Virus record (IMG/VR): IMGVR_UViG_3300031688_000116
Coordinates: 1-26,159 of that record
From: a virus
Strand: one strand, 5' to 3'
DNA: 26,159 nt
Shown here: positions 17,701 to 23,962 of the stretch, piece by piece
Layout: each line of letters starts with the position of its first letter
Numbering within the stretch: position 1 is the first letter of the stretch
The notes under the pieces: generated by a model
The model's input: the letters and a program-made list of their open reading frames with translations, nothing else
What the model was told of the DNA's origin: nothing
Databases searched by the model: none
Program-made: the position numbers and the translations under genes

Positions 17701-18344
17701 CTATCTATGATGCTTTTAAGGTAGATGCTAATGGTTACGATACAATCCTAAGGGAAGTTAATACCAACTGGATGGATATAACTATTGGCACCGACAAAGA
17801 CAAAGGTTGGAGTTACTTAGAGGAAGCTTTGAGATCTCTTAAAGAATCTAATAGGATCTTTGACAAAGCATTACAGGGTAGGAGTAATGATGATGTTCTA
17901 ACTACTAATGAAAGAGCATTGATGGATTGGTTGTTGACAGGTGATCTTAAGAAGAGCCCCGATCCTAGGACTGGGGTTTGGTCAGAGAGGGTTGTGATAC
18001 CTAACTTTAAAAACAGAATCTCCAAGTACAACCAACTCCTTAATCAAAAGGTTAAAGGTGGTGGTGGTTTTGATGAGCCTGCTATTATTTCTGACATTGT
18101 AGTTAAGCAAATGTCTAAGGTTGGTTATGATGTTTTAAGCCCACCCCAATCTCCGACTGTCGGGCATCTTAAAGAGTTTAGAAATCTTTTAAGGACCCAT
18201 CTTAATACTATTAGTCGTCTCGAAAAGAGCATAGCTGAGACTAATAAAAATAAGAAGGAACTCAGGAGAGAGATGATGAATAGTGGTATGATGTATACAG
18301 ACCCTGAGGGTAATACATTTCCACTGCAATACTACGCACACTAA
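14730..18344 (+). CDS. Putative virion-packaged single-subunit RNA polymerase (compact N4 vRNAP-like)
   Basis: A 1204-aa protein, start overlapping the previous stop (TAATG) with AAGGAG upstream. Four family signatures appear in order. Around R517, FYLTYSVQGFQGR matches the T7 region ending DWRGR425, followed by a fitting YVNP and SATPA. Motif A is MDGKTNGPASNAM, with D686 as the metal ligand (T7 D537 in DGSCSGIQH). Motif B is R762-x3-K766-x7-Y774-G775, with the spacing of T7 R627, K631, Y639 and G640, and the shared MT. Motif C is TIYDAF with D994 (T7 D812 in HDSF). A PIQGIDA segment before it replaces the T7 HSxD. Residues 1-120 look disordered. T7 gives distances of 112, 94 and 181; here they are 169, 80 and 228. 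Its place after ejection proteins suggests it is packaged and injected, like N4 gp50 (about 3500 aa) but far smaller. Polymerase kinship is strong; packaging and activity are inferred. Confidence 0.75.
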   Translation: MAINTTTGSVAKGGTSVSPVDFIKDQLNMEEGGDQQVAPDVTPVQGGAGLVEEAASFRVDPELESTVDTLQDPSGLPSGLEQLNQVVPSNQMEGFVPSMGANIKALKETNGSNYGDSAFQQRTENFGNLVLAGNIGVNLAPNSAGTSAFELTKSLSGPDLAGAMSGVFEGKKTSLLQAISRADGLVDVESSSTKSGYKTVPSKLYAQTMGAVTEQFFANEAAGLKFEDDPFTDEPATLLPSTESAKDNKVKVLTQAKNNQQLGQEIHLQYLRLLRDSLKGQGIPETDPQFEQLSLNAPDRLPGMEAEILGAAAKSIWADANPELVYKPDVKAFDQTTYALTHRGEDALEMSSKYRNQIFPKVEVKPLSAPKALVGTDIGKNYLRQASGYKKGMKFNSELEEAISNLEQVANVVDSRRLKILLATSLPAITGRDGKDFWGADINNVGNKKLDSFNAALMVQEQRIADGTLTRSSGEDYNPEGELEKIRRTLAQEINGLVEFRNKAFYLTYSVQGFQGRITPQQTYVNPTTAKSARFVTRSATPAIIKSGNRQERNLRQMYAMILLKVGDDALPPRRDALLESNKGILRAMGIRLREALTMTDAQLEAVSTAIENKVPLDSPQFPKFNGLNLDPNNEADAKIIRQIQSKKEDGNLFIDTIIDFANYMDYKDRPDGDGQFLSSVNAYMDGKTNGPASNAMQLGDKRTAFFTGVMRTQDEKLLDSGDLRDSLIRLATQSIIDKPFNLEDDLKQPADTVSKEVFKYRELAKLVIMTWGYGKELTSFGPLIEEVVALITAEKQRVLSEGPSKNSLKDIDAAHDYLSAIDTINSLDYTNESVGSMAKVRDQMLTKYSESVKGILANGAMEARSLMRAVAAETAIMNLPFVFQTPSGMITHVGGMASLGSEGANRSTYRSIDPNTGKLRSPTEVIHYESESTAAAERIRNDVAIPAEYAYGGAPVVPIQGIDAAVVARTASGKSWSALQKTPGAPYLHTIYDAFKVDANGYDTILREVNTNWMDITIGTDKDKGWSYLEEALRSLKESNRIFDKALQGRSNDDVLTTNERALMDWLLTGDLKKSPDPRTGVWSERVVIPNFKNRISKYNQLLNQKVKGGGGFDEPAIISDIVVKQMSKVGYDVLSPPQSPTVGHLKEFRNLLRTHLNTISRLEKSIAETNKNKKELRREMMNSGMMYTDPEGNTFPLQYYAH

Positions 18345-18404
18345 AAAAAAAACAAGGCCCCCAAGAGAACCATAAAGGTTTTCCTGGGGGCCTTTTTATT
18401 TTTA
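18345..18404. terminator. Bidirectional intrinsic terminator between the converging blocks
   Basis: An 18-base stem at 18354-18371 pairs with 18377-18394 around an ATAAA loop; the core is GGCCCCC/GGGGGCC. A poly-A run (18343-18352) lies on one side and T-rich sequence (18393-18403) on the other, so each strand has a stem followed by U residues. There is one A/C mismatch and one G/T pair on the plus strand; on the minus strand their roles swap, keeping the stem stable both ways. Confidence 0.9.
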
Positions 18405-18683
18405 TTTAAGCATACCTTGTTTTGCAAGAAGCTCACGATACTCCTTCATCTGCTCATGCTTTCGTTGTTTTGCTTTTTTGTCATCTATAACACCACTTGA
18501 TAGATCTTCTGCAATACCTATGTCTATGATACGTGGCATGAGATCTTTTGTGTAAGCCAACTCTGGATCTAGAGATGATTTAGTTAGGGGGTTAGTGTTC
18601 CAATCAGAAATGAACTCATCATCATCTACTTGTACACCCCGAAGTGCTAGTTGGTTGTATGATTTACGCGAAGAAGTAATCAC
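18402..18683 (-). CDS. Small protein of unknown function, last gene of the minus-strand operon
   Basis: A 93-aa (GTG start) or 96-aa (TTG at 18692) protein. The AAAGGAGA at 18693-18700 is one or two bases from the TTG but about 10 from the GTG at 18683, so GTG is preferred. The start lies within the 3' end of the RNA polymerase gene. The sequence has a mixed N-terminus with an acidic patch (VDDDEF), a middle with IIDIGIAEDLSSG and a basic, Lys/Gln-rich helical C-terminus from about residue 68. No Cys, signal peptide or membrane segment. I recognise no family. Its coupling to the polymerase gene hints at a related role, but this is only positional. It ends directly at the shared terminator. 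Confidence 0.7.
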   Translation of the reverse strand: MITSSRKSYNQLALRGVQVDDDEFISDWNTNPLTKSSLDPELAYTKDLMPRIIDIGIAEDLSSGVIDDKKAKQRKHEQMKEYRELLAKQGMLK

Positions 18684-20958
18684 TGTTTTCAATCTCCTTT
18701 ATATCTAAGCTGCCTAATGTAGGTTGTTCCACATCGTCTTCAGCATCTGTAATGAAGTTACGTATAACCTCAAAGTAATTATCGTAGTCGTACATGCGTA
18801 TGAATACTTGCTTGGTTAGGTTTAGAAGTTTATTCACATCACTGGCATGAGTACTGAAGCTATCGTGCACAGCTGCAAAGGAACCATCCCACTCAGAGAT
18901 AACTAAAGCCATATGACTTGCATCCATAGAGTGTATGTAGTTAGGTGACATGCCACAGATGAAACCCCTCCTGTCTGGCATACGTGTAGGTACAAGGGCT
19001 ACGTGTGTAACCTGACCCGTCTTATTCCCATACCCTTTGATACGTCCTCTGGCTTTCCTATCTTGCATGATCCACTTCTCATAGATCACATGGAACCCTG
19101 AAGGTGTACTCCACTCAATCTTATCTTCACCCTTACCATGCTTTAGACTTGTGGTGAACTGTTTAAGTTTAATCACAACATCATTAAGCTCATAGAGATC
19201 TTCATCAGTCTTGAAGTTCTTCTTCATAAGAGTGTCACGTATCTTAGATAGGCTACGATACTCAGTGTTAGCTTCGTATCCTTCTGAGTCTACCTTTACA
19301 TGCGTACCTAATTGATACATCGCTAGGTTCTGTAGGTAACTCATAGTAGATAGTGGGCCTGGACATACCTTATCAATTGCTTTGATCAGCAGTTTAGATA
19401 ACTTAGTACAGTCATCCTGTGTGATGTCATACTCTGTGTGGTAGTCCTCTGACTTACAATCAAAGAACATGTTCTCAGCGATCTTCTTAGAGCCTGCTGA
19501 GTATGCCCTAGTCATGGAGCCACGCTTGGATATACCCTTACGTATACTCTTCATAGGCATACTAGACAATATACCATTAAGCCTATCATCTTTACACAGA
19601 TTAATCATCTCCTTGGCTGTCTGCACATAGAAGTCTTTCTGTATCTCTGAGGGTATTAGACCAACCAACTCACCAGTCTGTTCATCCTTAGAGATTGCTC
19701 CGAGGTGTTGCCAACCATTGTTACTTCCATCAATAGGTATAGGTAGGCTAGTCATGTGTATACGATTGTCTCTGTAAGCACATTCAAATTCATACCACTC
19801 AACACAAGCAGCAAGGAAGGATACTTTCTTCTCAGCTTGACCAGAGAACTGTGAGTTCTTACCGGCCTCTATGATATCATCCATGTACTCATTGGTCCAT
19901 ATGATACGATCTTCTAGGGTCATCTTGTCAACAGAGATGTTGTCTAACCCTTCACTCTCAAGGTGTCCTTTGTAATCAGATGTACACCAATCAGGTATCT
20001 CATCGATGTTGTAAGACATGTTGAAGACAGACGCTGTGTGTATAGCTAACCACTGTAACCCACTCTCAGTCATGGGCTTTGAGTGTTGGAACTTAAACAA
20101 TCCCCTAGCTAGATCAGATCCTTGGAAGTTCATGAAGCTCTCACAATAGTAGAACCTACCACGATAGTCCACATCCAAGTACTGATAGAAAACCTCTAGC
20201 TCTGATAGCTTACGTGCCTTCTCTGATATGAATGCCCACTCAACCATCTTACTTCTACGCTTGAGTTCCTTAGCATCATTGTCTTTGATAGGGTCAGTAG
20301 ATAAGAACAACTCTTTGTTCTCAACCATTGCATTGTATACTGGTTTGTTTATCTTCCAAGCAGTCTGCTGTAGTTTGTTAAGGGCTTGTACCCAAGGTGC
20401 ATAAGGGTCTATTGGATCACCCTCTACCCTACCTTTGATCACTGGCCTGTGTACCCCATTGATCTGTTGTATCATACCAGATATATCTTTGGGTCGTATG
20501 ATACTGGTAGAGGCTAAGGGAAAACTCCCACCTCTCTCAGGTATCACACCTAACTCATACCACCTATGGGATGCAGACACCACATGGCAGCTGTTACGGG
20601 TCTTAGCATAGGACAAGTCGATAAACCCTAGGTTGTATAGGGCTTCTACGAACAGGTCTCCTATGGACACTACAGAGCCCCAGGGAAGGGGCTCTCGGTC
20701 TAGTTCTTTACCCACACTCTGACCTATCTTACTAGATGCATTGGTGAGTGTGGTGGTACCAGCTGGGCTTGAACTGGTATCCTTAGTGAATTGCATTTGA
20801 AGTATAGAGATACTCTTAACAACGTAGCCTTCCATACGTTCACTATAGTTTCCAGACAATCTCATCAAGAGCCCAGCAAGGTGGGGTCTTCGACGTGCAG
20901 GACTTACACCATCTACCCTCTTGACAAGGTAATCAACTATCTCTTGGAGTGCTGACAT
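18664..20958 (-). CDS. T7-like single-subunit DNA-directed RNA polymerase, N-terminally short
   Basis: A 764-aa phage RNA polymerase that would transcribe phage genes in the cytoplasm. Signatures in order: D264-YRGR268 (T7 D421 to R425), motif A D410-GSNNGWQH (T7 D537), motif B with K478, MT and Y486 (T7 K631, Y639), HSMD at 676-679 and motif C H698-D699-SF (T7 D812). T7 RNA polymerase is 883 aa; the region before the GR motif is about 157 residues shorter here, so the N-terminal domain that helps bind promoters in T7 is much reduced. The Gly after the motif B Tyr is Ser (AYSAGSKK), and T7 R627 aligns to Lys474. AGGAG precedes the ATG by about 5 bases. It lies 8 bases after the primase-helicase gene and overlaps the next small gene. 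Intracellular middle or late polymerase is the likely role. Confidence 0.9.
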   Translation of the reverse strand: MSALQEIVDYLVKRVDGVSPARRRPHLAGLLMRLSGNYSERMEGYVVKSISILQMQFTKDTSSSPAGTTTLTNASSKIGQSVGKELDREPLPWGSVVSIGDLFVEALYNLGFIDLSYAKTRNSCHVVSASHRWYELGVIPERGGSFPLASTSIIRPKDISGMIQQINGVHRPVIKGRVEGDPIDPYAPWVQALNKLQQTAWKINKPVYNAMVENKELFLSTDPIKDNDAKELKRRSKMVEWAFISEKARKLSELEVFYQYLDVDYRGRFYYCESFMNFQGSDLARGLFKFQHSKPMTESGLQWLAIHTASVFNMSYNIDEIPDWCTSDYKGHLESEGLDNISVDKMTLEDRIIWTNEYMDDIIEAGKNSQFSGQAEKKVSFLAACVEWYEFECAYRDNRIHMTSLPIPIDGSNNGWQHLGAISKDEQTGELVGLIPSEIQKDFYVQTAKEMINLCKDDRLNGILSSMPMKSIRKGISKRGSMTRAYSAGSKKIAENMFFDCKSEDYHTEYDITQDDCTKLSKLLIKAIDKVCPGPLSTMSYLQNLAMYQLGTHVKVDSEGYEANTEYRSLSKIRDTLMKKNFKTDEDLYELNDVVIKLKQFTTSLKHGKGEDKIEWSTPSGFHVIYEKWIMQDRKARGRIKGYGNKTGQVTHVALVPTRMPDRRGFICGMSPNYIHSMDASHMALVISEWDGSFAAVHDSFSTHASDVNKLLNLTKQVFIRMYDYDNYFEVIRNFITDAEDDVEQPTLGSLDIKEIENSDYFFA
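18693..18700 (-). promoter_or_regulatory. Ribosome binding site of the small terminal gene
   Basis: AAAGGAGA on the minus strand, inside the end of the RNA polymerase gene. Its distance (about 10 bases) supports GTG at 18683 over TTG at 18692 as the start. Confidence 0.55.
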
Positions 20959-20966
20959 GTATTCTC

Positions 20967-22586
20967 CTATGTAGTTATGTAATCAAAACCAACCTCTTTA
21001 TTCTGAAGTCGGGTAGTTTGTGCATCATATGTTGCAGCACCAGCATCACCTGTCTTACCTGTAAACCTAGACTTAAGCACCCTGAATTGAACAGTGTTAC
21101 GTTCATACTCATCAGCTGCTGTTAGGTTCCTAGAGAATGCAATGATGTCAAAGGAGATCTGTTTGATAGAACCAGAACCTTTGATGTCATCGATGGATGC
21201 AATGTTACCATCCTCGAATGCCTTACCACCCTGTGCTTTACGAAGGTGGGAGATCAAACCTAGCCAGATGTTGTGCCGCTTGACGATTTTGAGGAGGTCG
21301 GACATGAACTTGTCGATGGCTTCATTACCCGATAGACCGTCACTTCCTTCTGATACTGCGATTGTGATGTGGTCGAGGACCAAATATTTACAACCCATGA
21401 GGGCCATGTATTCGATTTTATCAATGAGGCTGTCATCTCCAACTGATCCTTGGTGGTCGAGGAGGACGAGTCTTTCATCTCCAAACACCTGTTCAAAACC
21501 TTGTCTAAGTTCATCTTCAGCCGGAGGTGTGTCTTCATTAAGCGACTTCTTGAGTACCATGCCAATGAACTTCTCTGCCGTATCTCCAACGCTCTCTTCC
21601 AGACTGATAAGCCCCACCCGATCTTCCGTTTTCGAGAGAAGATCCAAGATAATTTCTTTGATAATAGTAGACTTACCACTCCCAGTTCCAGAAGTGAATA
21701 GAGTAATCTCACCATGCCTAATCCCCTTTAATTTACTATTTAAACCACTCAAACAATCAGGGTAGGGTACACACTCTACGTTCTGTCGTTGAATGAATTG
21801 ATCCCAGATAGGTTTACCTGTAACGATACCAGATGGGTTCCAACTCTGTGCATTCCACACACACTCAAGTAAAGTCTTCCAACCATGCTTAAGTAATGTA
21901 GCATTAGCGTCATTCTCTGGTAGCTTTGCGACTTTAGCCTTGCCTGGTTTAATCATCTTACCCAGGAAGTCAGACATCTTCTTACCAGCTTCATCTTGAT
22001 CCATCATAATTACGACAGTCTTGAAGGAGTTTATCCAATCCCTTTGAGCAAGAGCACAAGAGGTAGAAGATGAAGAAGGTACAGCAACCACAGAATAGGT
22101 TCTTCCGTACTTTTCTTTGTACGCTTGGGCGACACTGAGTGCATCGACTTCTCCTTCACATATGACCAACGTAAATCCAGATGTTGATTGTTGTTGTCCA
22201 AATAGTTCGACATTCTTAAAATCTCCATGAGTACGAAACTCTTTTGGGAGCTTACGCTCTTTGTATGCAGACAGTTCTCCATTGACAGTGTAAGGGTAGA
22301 AGTGTGATTGAGGTTTGCCATTAACATCTACAGACATCTTGACATTGTAGTGATCAACCACATCCTGAGAGATCCCACGACTAGACATTGGATAGCTTCT
22401 GTATGTACTAATCTCATCAATTATAGATGAGTCCATAAGGAAGTCTGTGTCTTCTATAATTTCCATTGGTTCTCTTTCATTTATAAATACAGTTGTTCCA
22501 CACGAGAAGCAGTGGCTTCTTGGGTTGTCATCATTGTATACGTGGTTAGCATCAGAGCTTCCACATTTTTCACAATTAGTTTTCAC
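20967..22586 (-). CDS. Primase-helicase, T7 gp4-like
   Basis: A 539-aa replicative primase and 5'-3' helicase (T7 gp4 is 566 aa). A zinc ribbon at Cys5, Cys8, Cys26 and Cys29 reads template; a Toprim primase core follows with Glu144 in CEGEVDAL and the DxD at 196/198 in MMDQDEAG. The RecA-like helicase starts near 275, with Walker A GTGSGKST at 300-307, Walker B around LVLDH with D405, and SHLRK near 446. The start is GTG at 22586, with AAAGGGA about 6 bases upstream; the zinc motif begins at residue 5, so no upstream start is needed. The C-terminus ends GFDYITT and lacks the obvious acidic, Phe-ending tail by which T7 gp4 contacts its polymerase. The gene lies 30 bases after the RusA-like gene and just before the RNA polymerase gene. 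Confidence 0.93.
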   Translation of the reverse strand: MKTNCEKCGSSDANHVYNDDNPRSHCFSCGTTVFINEREPMEIIEDTDFLMDSSIIDEISTYRSYPMSSRGISQDVVDHYNVKMSVDVNGKPQSHFYPYTVNGELSAYKERKLPKEFRTHGDFKNVELFGQQQSTSGFTLVICEGEVDALSVAQAYKEKYGRTYSVVAVPSSSSTSCALAQRDWINSFKTVVIMMDQDEAGKKMSDFLGKMIKPGKAKVAKLPENDANATLLKHGWKTLLECVWNAQSWNPSGIVTGKPIWDQFIQRQNVECVPYPDCLSGLNSKLKGIRHGEITLFTSGTGSGKSTIIKEIILDLLSKTEDRVGLISLEESVGDTAEKFIGMVLKKSLNEDTPPAEDELRQGFEQVFGDERLVLLDHQGSVGDDSLIDKIEYMALMGCKYLVLDHITIAVSEGSDGLSGNEAIDKFMSDLLKIVKRHNIWLGLISHLRKAQGGKAFEDGNIASIDDIKGSGSIKQISFDIIAFSRNLTAADEYERNTVQFRVLKSRFTGKTGDAGAATYDAQTTRLQNKEVGFDYITT

Positions 22587-22616
22587 CAGTAGTCCCTTTC
22601 GATTTTCATATCACGG

Positions 22617-23015
22617 TTACGATTCTTTCTTATCCGAGTCTTTGAATGCTTCGAGTCCCACTTCAAGTTCTTTTGCTTTTGTAACTCGAACCCAGAGGTA
22701 CTCTCTTCCTCGTTTAACTCTGTCTCTTTGAAGGATAATTCCTTGTACGGTTTTATCATTGAACTCCTCGAATATGTTTTGATAGGTATCAAGTAAAGGT
22801 TTAATTATATTGTCTAAGTCAGAGGCTTTATTAGAAAGACCAGCATACACAATGAAGTGGACAGGGCTATCTTTAAAAGCCCATGTCTCACCCATCAGTA
22901 TCATTGCCATCTCCTCTTGGAACCTCTTGTAGTCAGCTGTCTTGTAGGTTGTCCTGCCCTTCCTGACAAACATCCTGTTCGCTGATAGTGGTTTCATCTG
23001 GAATAGGTTTTCCAT
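22617..23015 (-). CDS. RusA-like Holliday junction resolvase
   Basis: About 132 aa. The acidic signature ASDLDNIIKPLLDTYQN followed by an acidic stretch (FEEFNDK) and a conserved final strand matches RusA, a homodimeric Mg-dependent nuclease that cuts four-way junctions; the N-terminus (KPLSANRMF) is also typical. It would resolve branched replication or recombination intermediates before packaging, a job T7 gives to endonuclease I (gp3). The frame opens at ATG 23042, but that start has no Shine-Dalgarno and adds nine residues unlike the family; ATG 23015 has GAGAGG 4 bases upstream and gives a normal RusA N-terminus. Its first 27 codons overlap the end of the HNH gene in another frame. Confidence 0.8.
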   Translation of the reverse strand: MENLFQMKPLSANRMFVRKGRTTYKTADYKRFQEEMAMILMGETWAFKDSPVHFIVYAGLSNKASDLDNIIKPLLDTYQNIFEEFNDKTVQGIILQRDRVKRGREYLWVRVTKAKELEVGLEAFKDSDKKES

Positions 23016-23286
23016 TACGCCTCTCTGCTGTTCTGATAGCATGACAGTTATGACACACTACCTCTGTTTTAAATACCTCATTAAGTATATCACCGATATC
23101 TTTATCACAAGAGATCATTCGAGATACATTGTGAAGCTTCTCATACTTAGGTAGATGGTCAAAGCCTAGGGCATCTGGGTGTTTATCATAACCACAATCA
23201 GTACAACCTATGTCAGTCTTCAGAATCCCGATGAACTGACGTTTGCTCTTTCGACTTATACTCTTCAATTTGTTTCTTAATGTCAT
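22933..23286 (-). CDS. HNH endonuclease, small
   Basis: A 117-aa protein with a basic N-terminal helix and a zinc-finger HNH core: CTDCG at 28-32, FDH at 42-44 (first His), NVSRMI in the middle and CHNCHAIRT at 78-86. This arrangement, two CxxC pairs around a DH and ending NCH..RT, is that of many small phage HNH nucleases. Function could be homing or nicking DNA; T7-type phages often carry free-standing ones. Its first 74 bases overlap the exonuclease gene and its last 83 overlap the RusA-like gene, so only about 200 bases are its own. The ATG at 23286 has a weak GGGAAG site upstream; a TTG at codon 7 is an alternative. The tail after the core is Gln/Asp-rich and probably disordered. Confidence 0.8.
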   Translation of the reverse strand: MTLRNKLKSISRKSKRQFIGILKTDIGCTDCGYDKHPDALGFDHLPKYEKLHNVSRMISCDKDIGDILNEVFKTEVVCHNCHAIRTAERRNGKPIPDETTISEQDVCQEGQDNLQDS

Positions 23287-23962
23287 CTAGTTCTTCCCAA
23301 GATGTTAGCATTGTTAATAGACGCTTGGAAGTGTCCGGATTACCGGATCCATTTGTTCTCCAAGCAGCTCGTACCCTATTCCACCTGCGGTGCATAGGAA
23401 CTCCATGTAGTATCTTCTCTGCTTTCTTAGGTCCAATCCCCTTAATTCCAGGGATGTTATCAGACCTGTCACCAGTAAGACATTGAAGCATAAGCTTAAG
23501 ATTAGCAGTGTCTTCATCAACTTCTGTAATCTCTTTCTTAACAAAGTTGTAATGTGTTCCAGGAATCTGGAGAAGATCTTTGTCAATACCAACTATTGTA
23601 TACTCTTGCTCAACAGTTCTACACTCAGCAGCCCAGATGGCAACAAGGTCATCTGCTTCCATATCATCTGCCTCAACAGCAGAATACTTCTCAACCATGT
23701 ACTTATGCCCATAGTTCAGTGCTTCTTTAACGTCAGGCTCTATCTCCTTTCTGGTTCCTTTGTAGGCAGGGTAGATATCCTTTCGGAAATTACCCCTACC
23801 TTTAATTGCTACGAGGAAACTATCAGACCCACAGTTACGTTGGATCTCTCTCATAGTATTGTCAATTCCCACACGTATCTCTTTCTGTTTGGTTGTTACA
23901 CAAGCCATCCGAAAGTAGATTGAGTCTGAGTCTACCAGTATTACTGCATTATCAGTGAACAT
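23213..23962 (-). CDS. 5'-3' exonuclease / flap endonuclease
   Basis: A 249-aa nuclease of the T7 gp6 / T5 FEN / Pol I 5'-nuclease family. It removes RNA primers and flaps and may degrade host DNA. Seen: the first metal-binding Asp in VDSD near residue 11, YPAYKGTR (the conserved helical-arch region), EADDMEADDL (acidic cluster), GIDKDLLQ and the helix-three-turn-helix LTGDRSDNIPGIKGIGPKKA that grips duplex DNA. The ATG at 23962 overlaps the polymerase stop; AGGAG lies about 12 bases upstream, a long spacing, but the family motif starts within 10 residues so no other start fits. The C-terminal 40 residues are highly charged and overlap the HNH gene. Confidence 0.92.
   Translation of the reverse strand: MFTDNAVILVDSDSIYFRMACVTTKQKEIRVGIDNTMREIQRNCGSDSFLVAIKGRGNFRKDIYPAYKGTRKEIEPDVKEALNYGHKYMVEKYSAVEADDMEADDLVAIWAAECRTVEQEYTIVGIDKDLLQIPGTHYNFVKKEITEVDEDTANLKLMLQCLTGDRSDNIPGIKGIGPKKAEKILHGVPMHRRWNRVRAAWRTNGSGNPDTSKRLLTMLTSWEELDDIKKQIEEYKSKEQTSVHRDSED

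Noticed and set aside
21094-21765. A 223-codon plus-strand open frame inside the primase-helicase gene
   Set aside because: It is antisense to the Walker A and B region of a clear helicase, has Ser/Pro/Leu-rich text typical of a shadow frame, and no ribosome binding site or known motif.
22583-22792. A 69-codon minus-strand frame between the RusA-like and primase-helicase genes
   Set aside because: It overlaps the RusA-like gene in another frame, is Lys/Ser/Glu-rich with no motif, and shows no separate Shine-Dalgarno.
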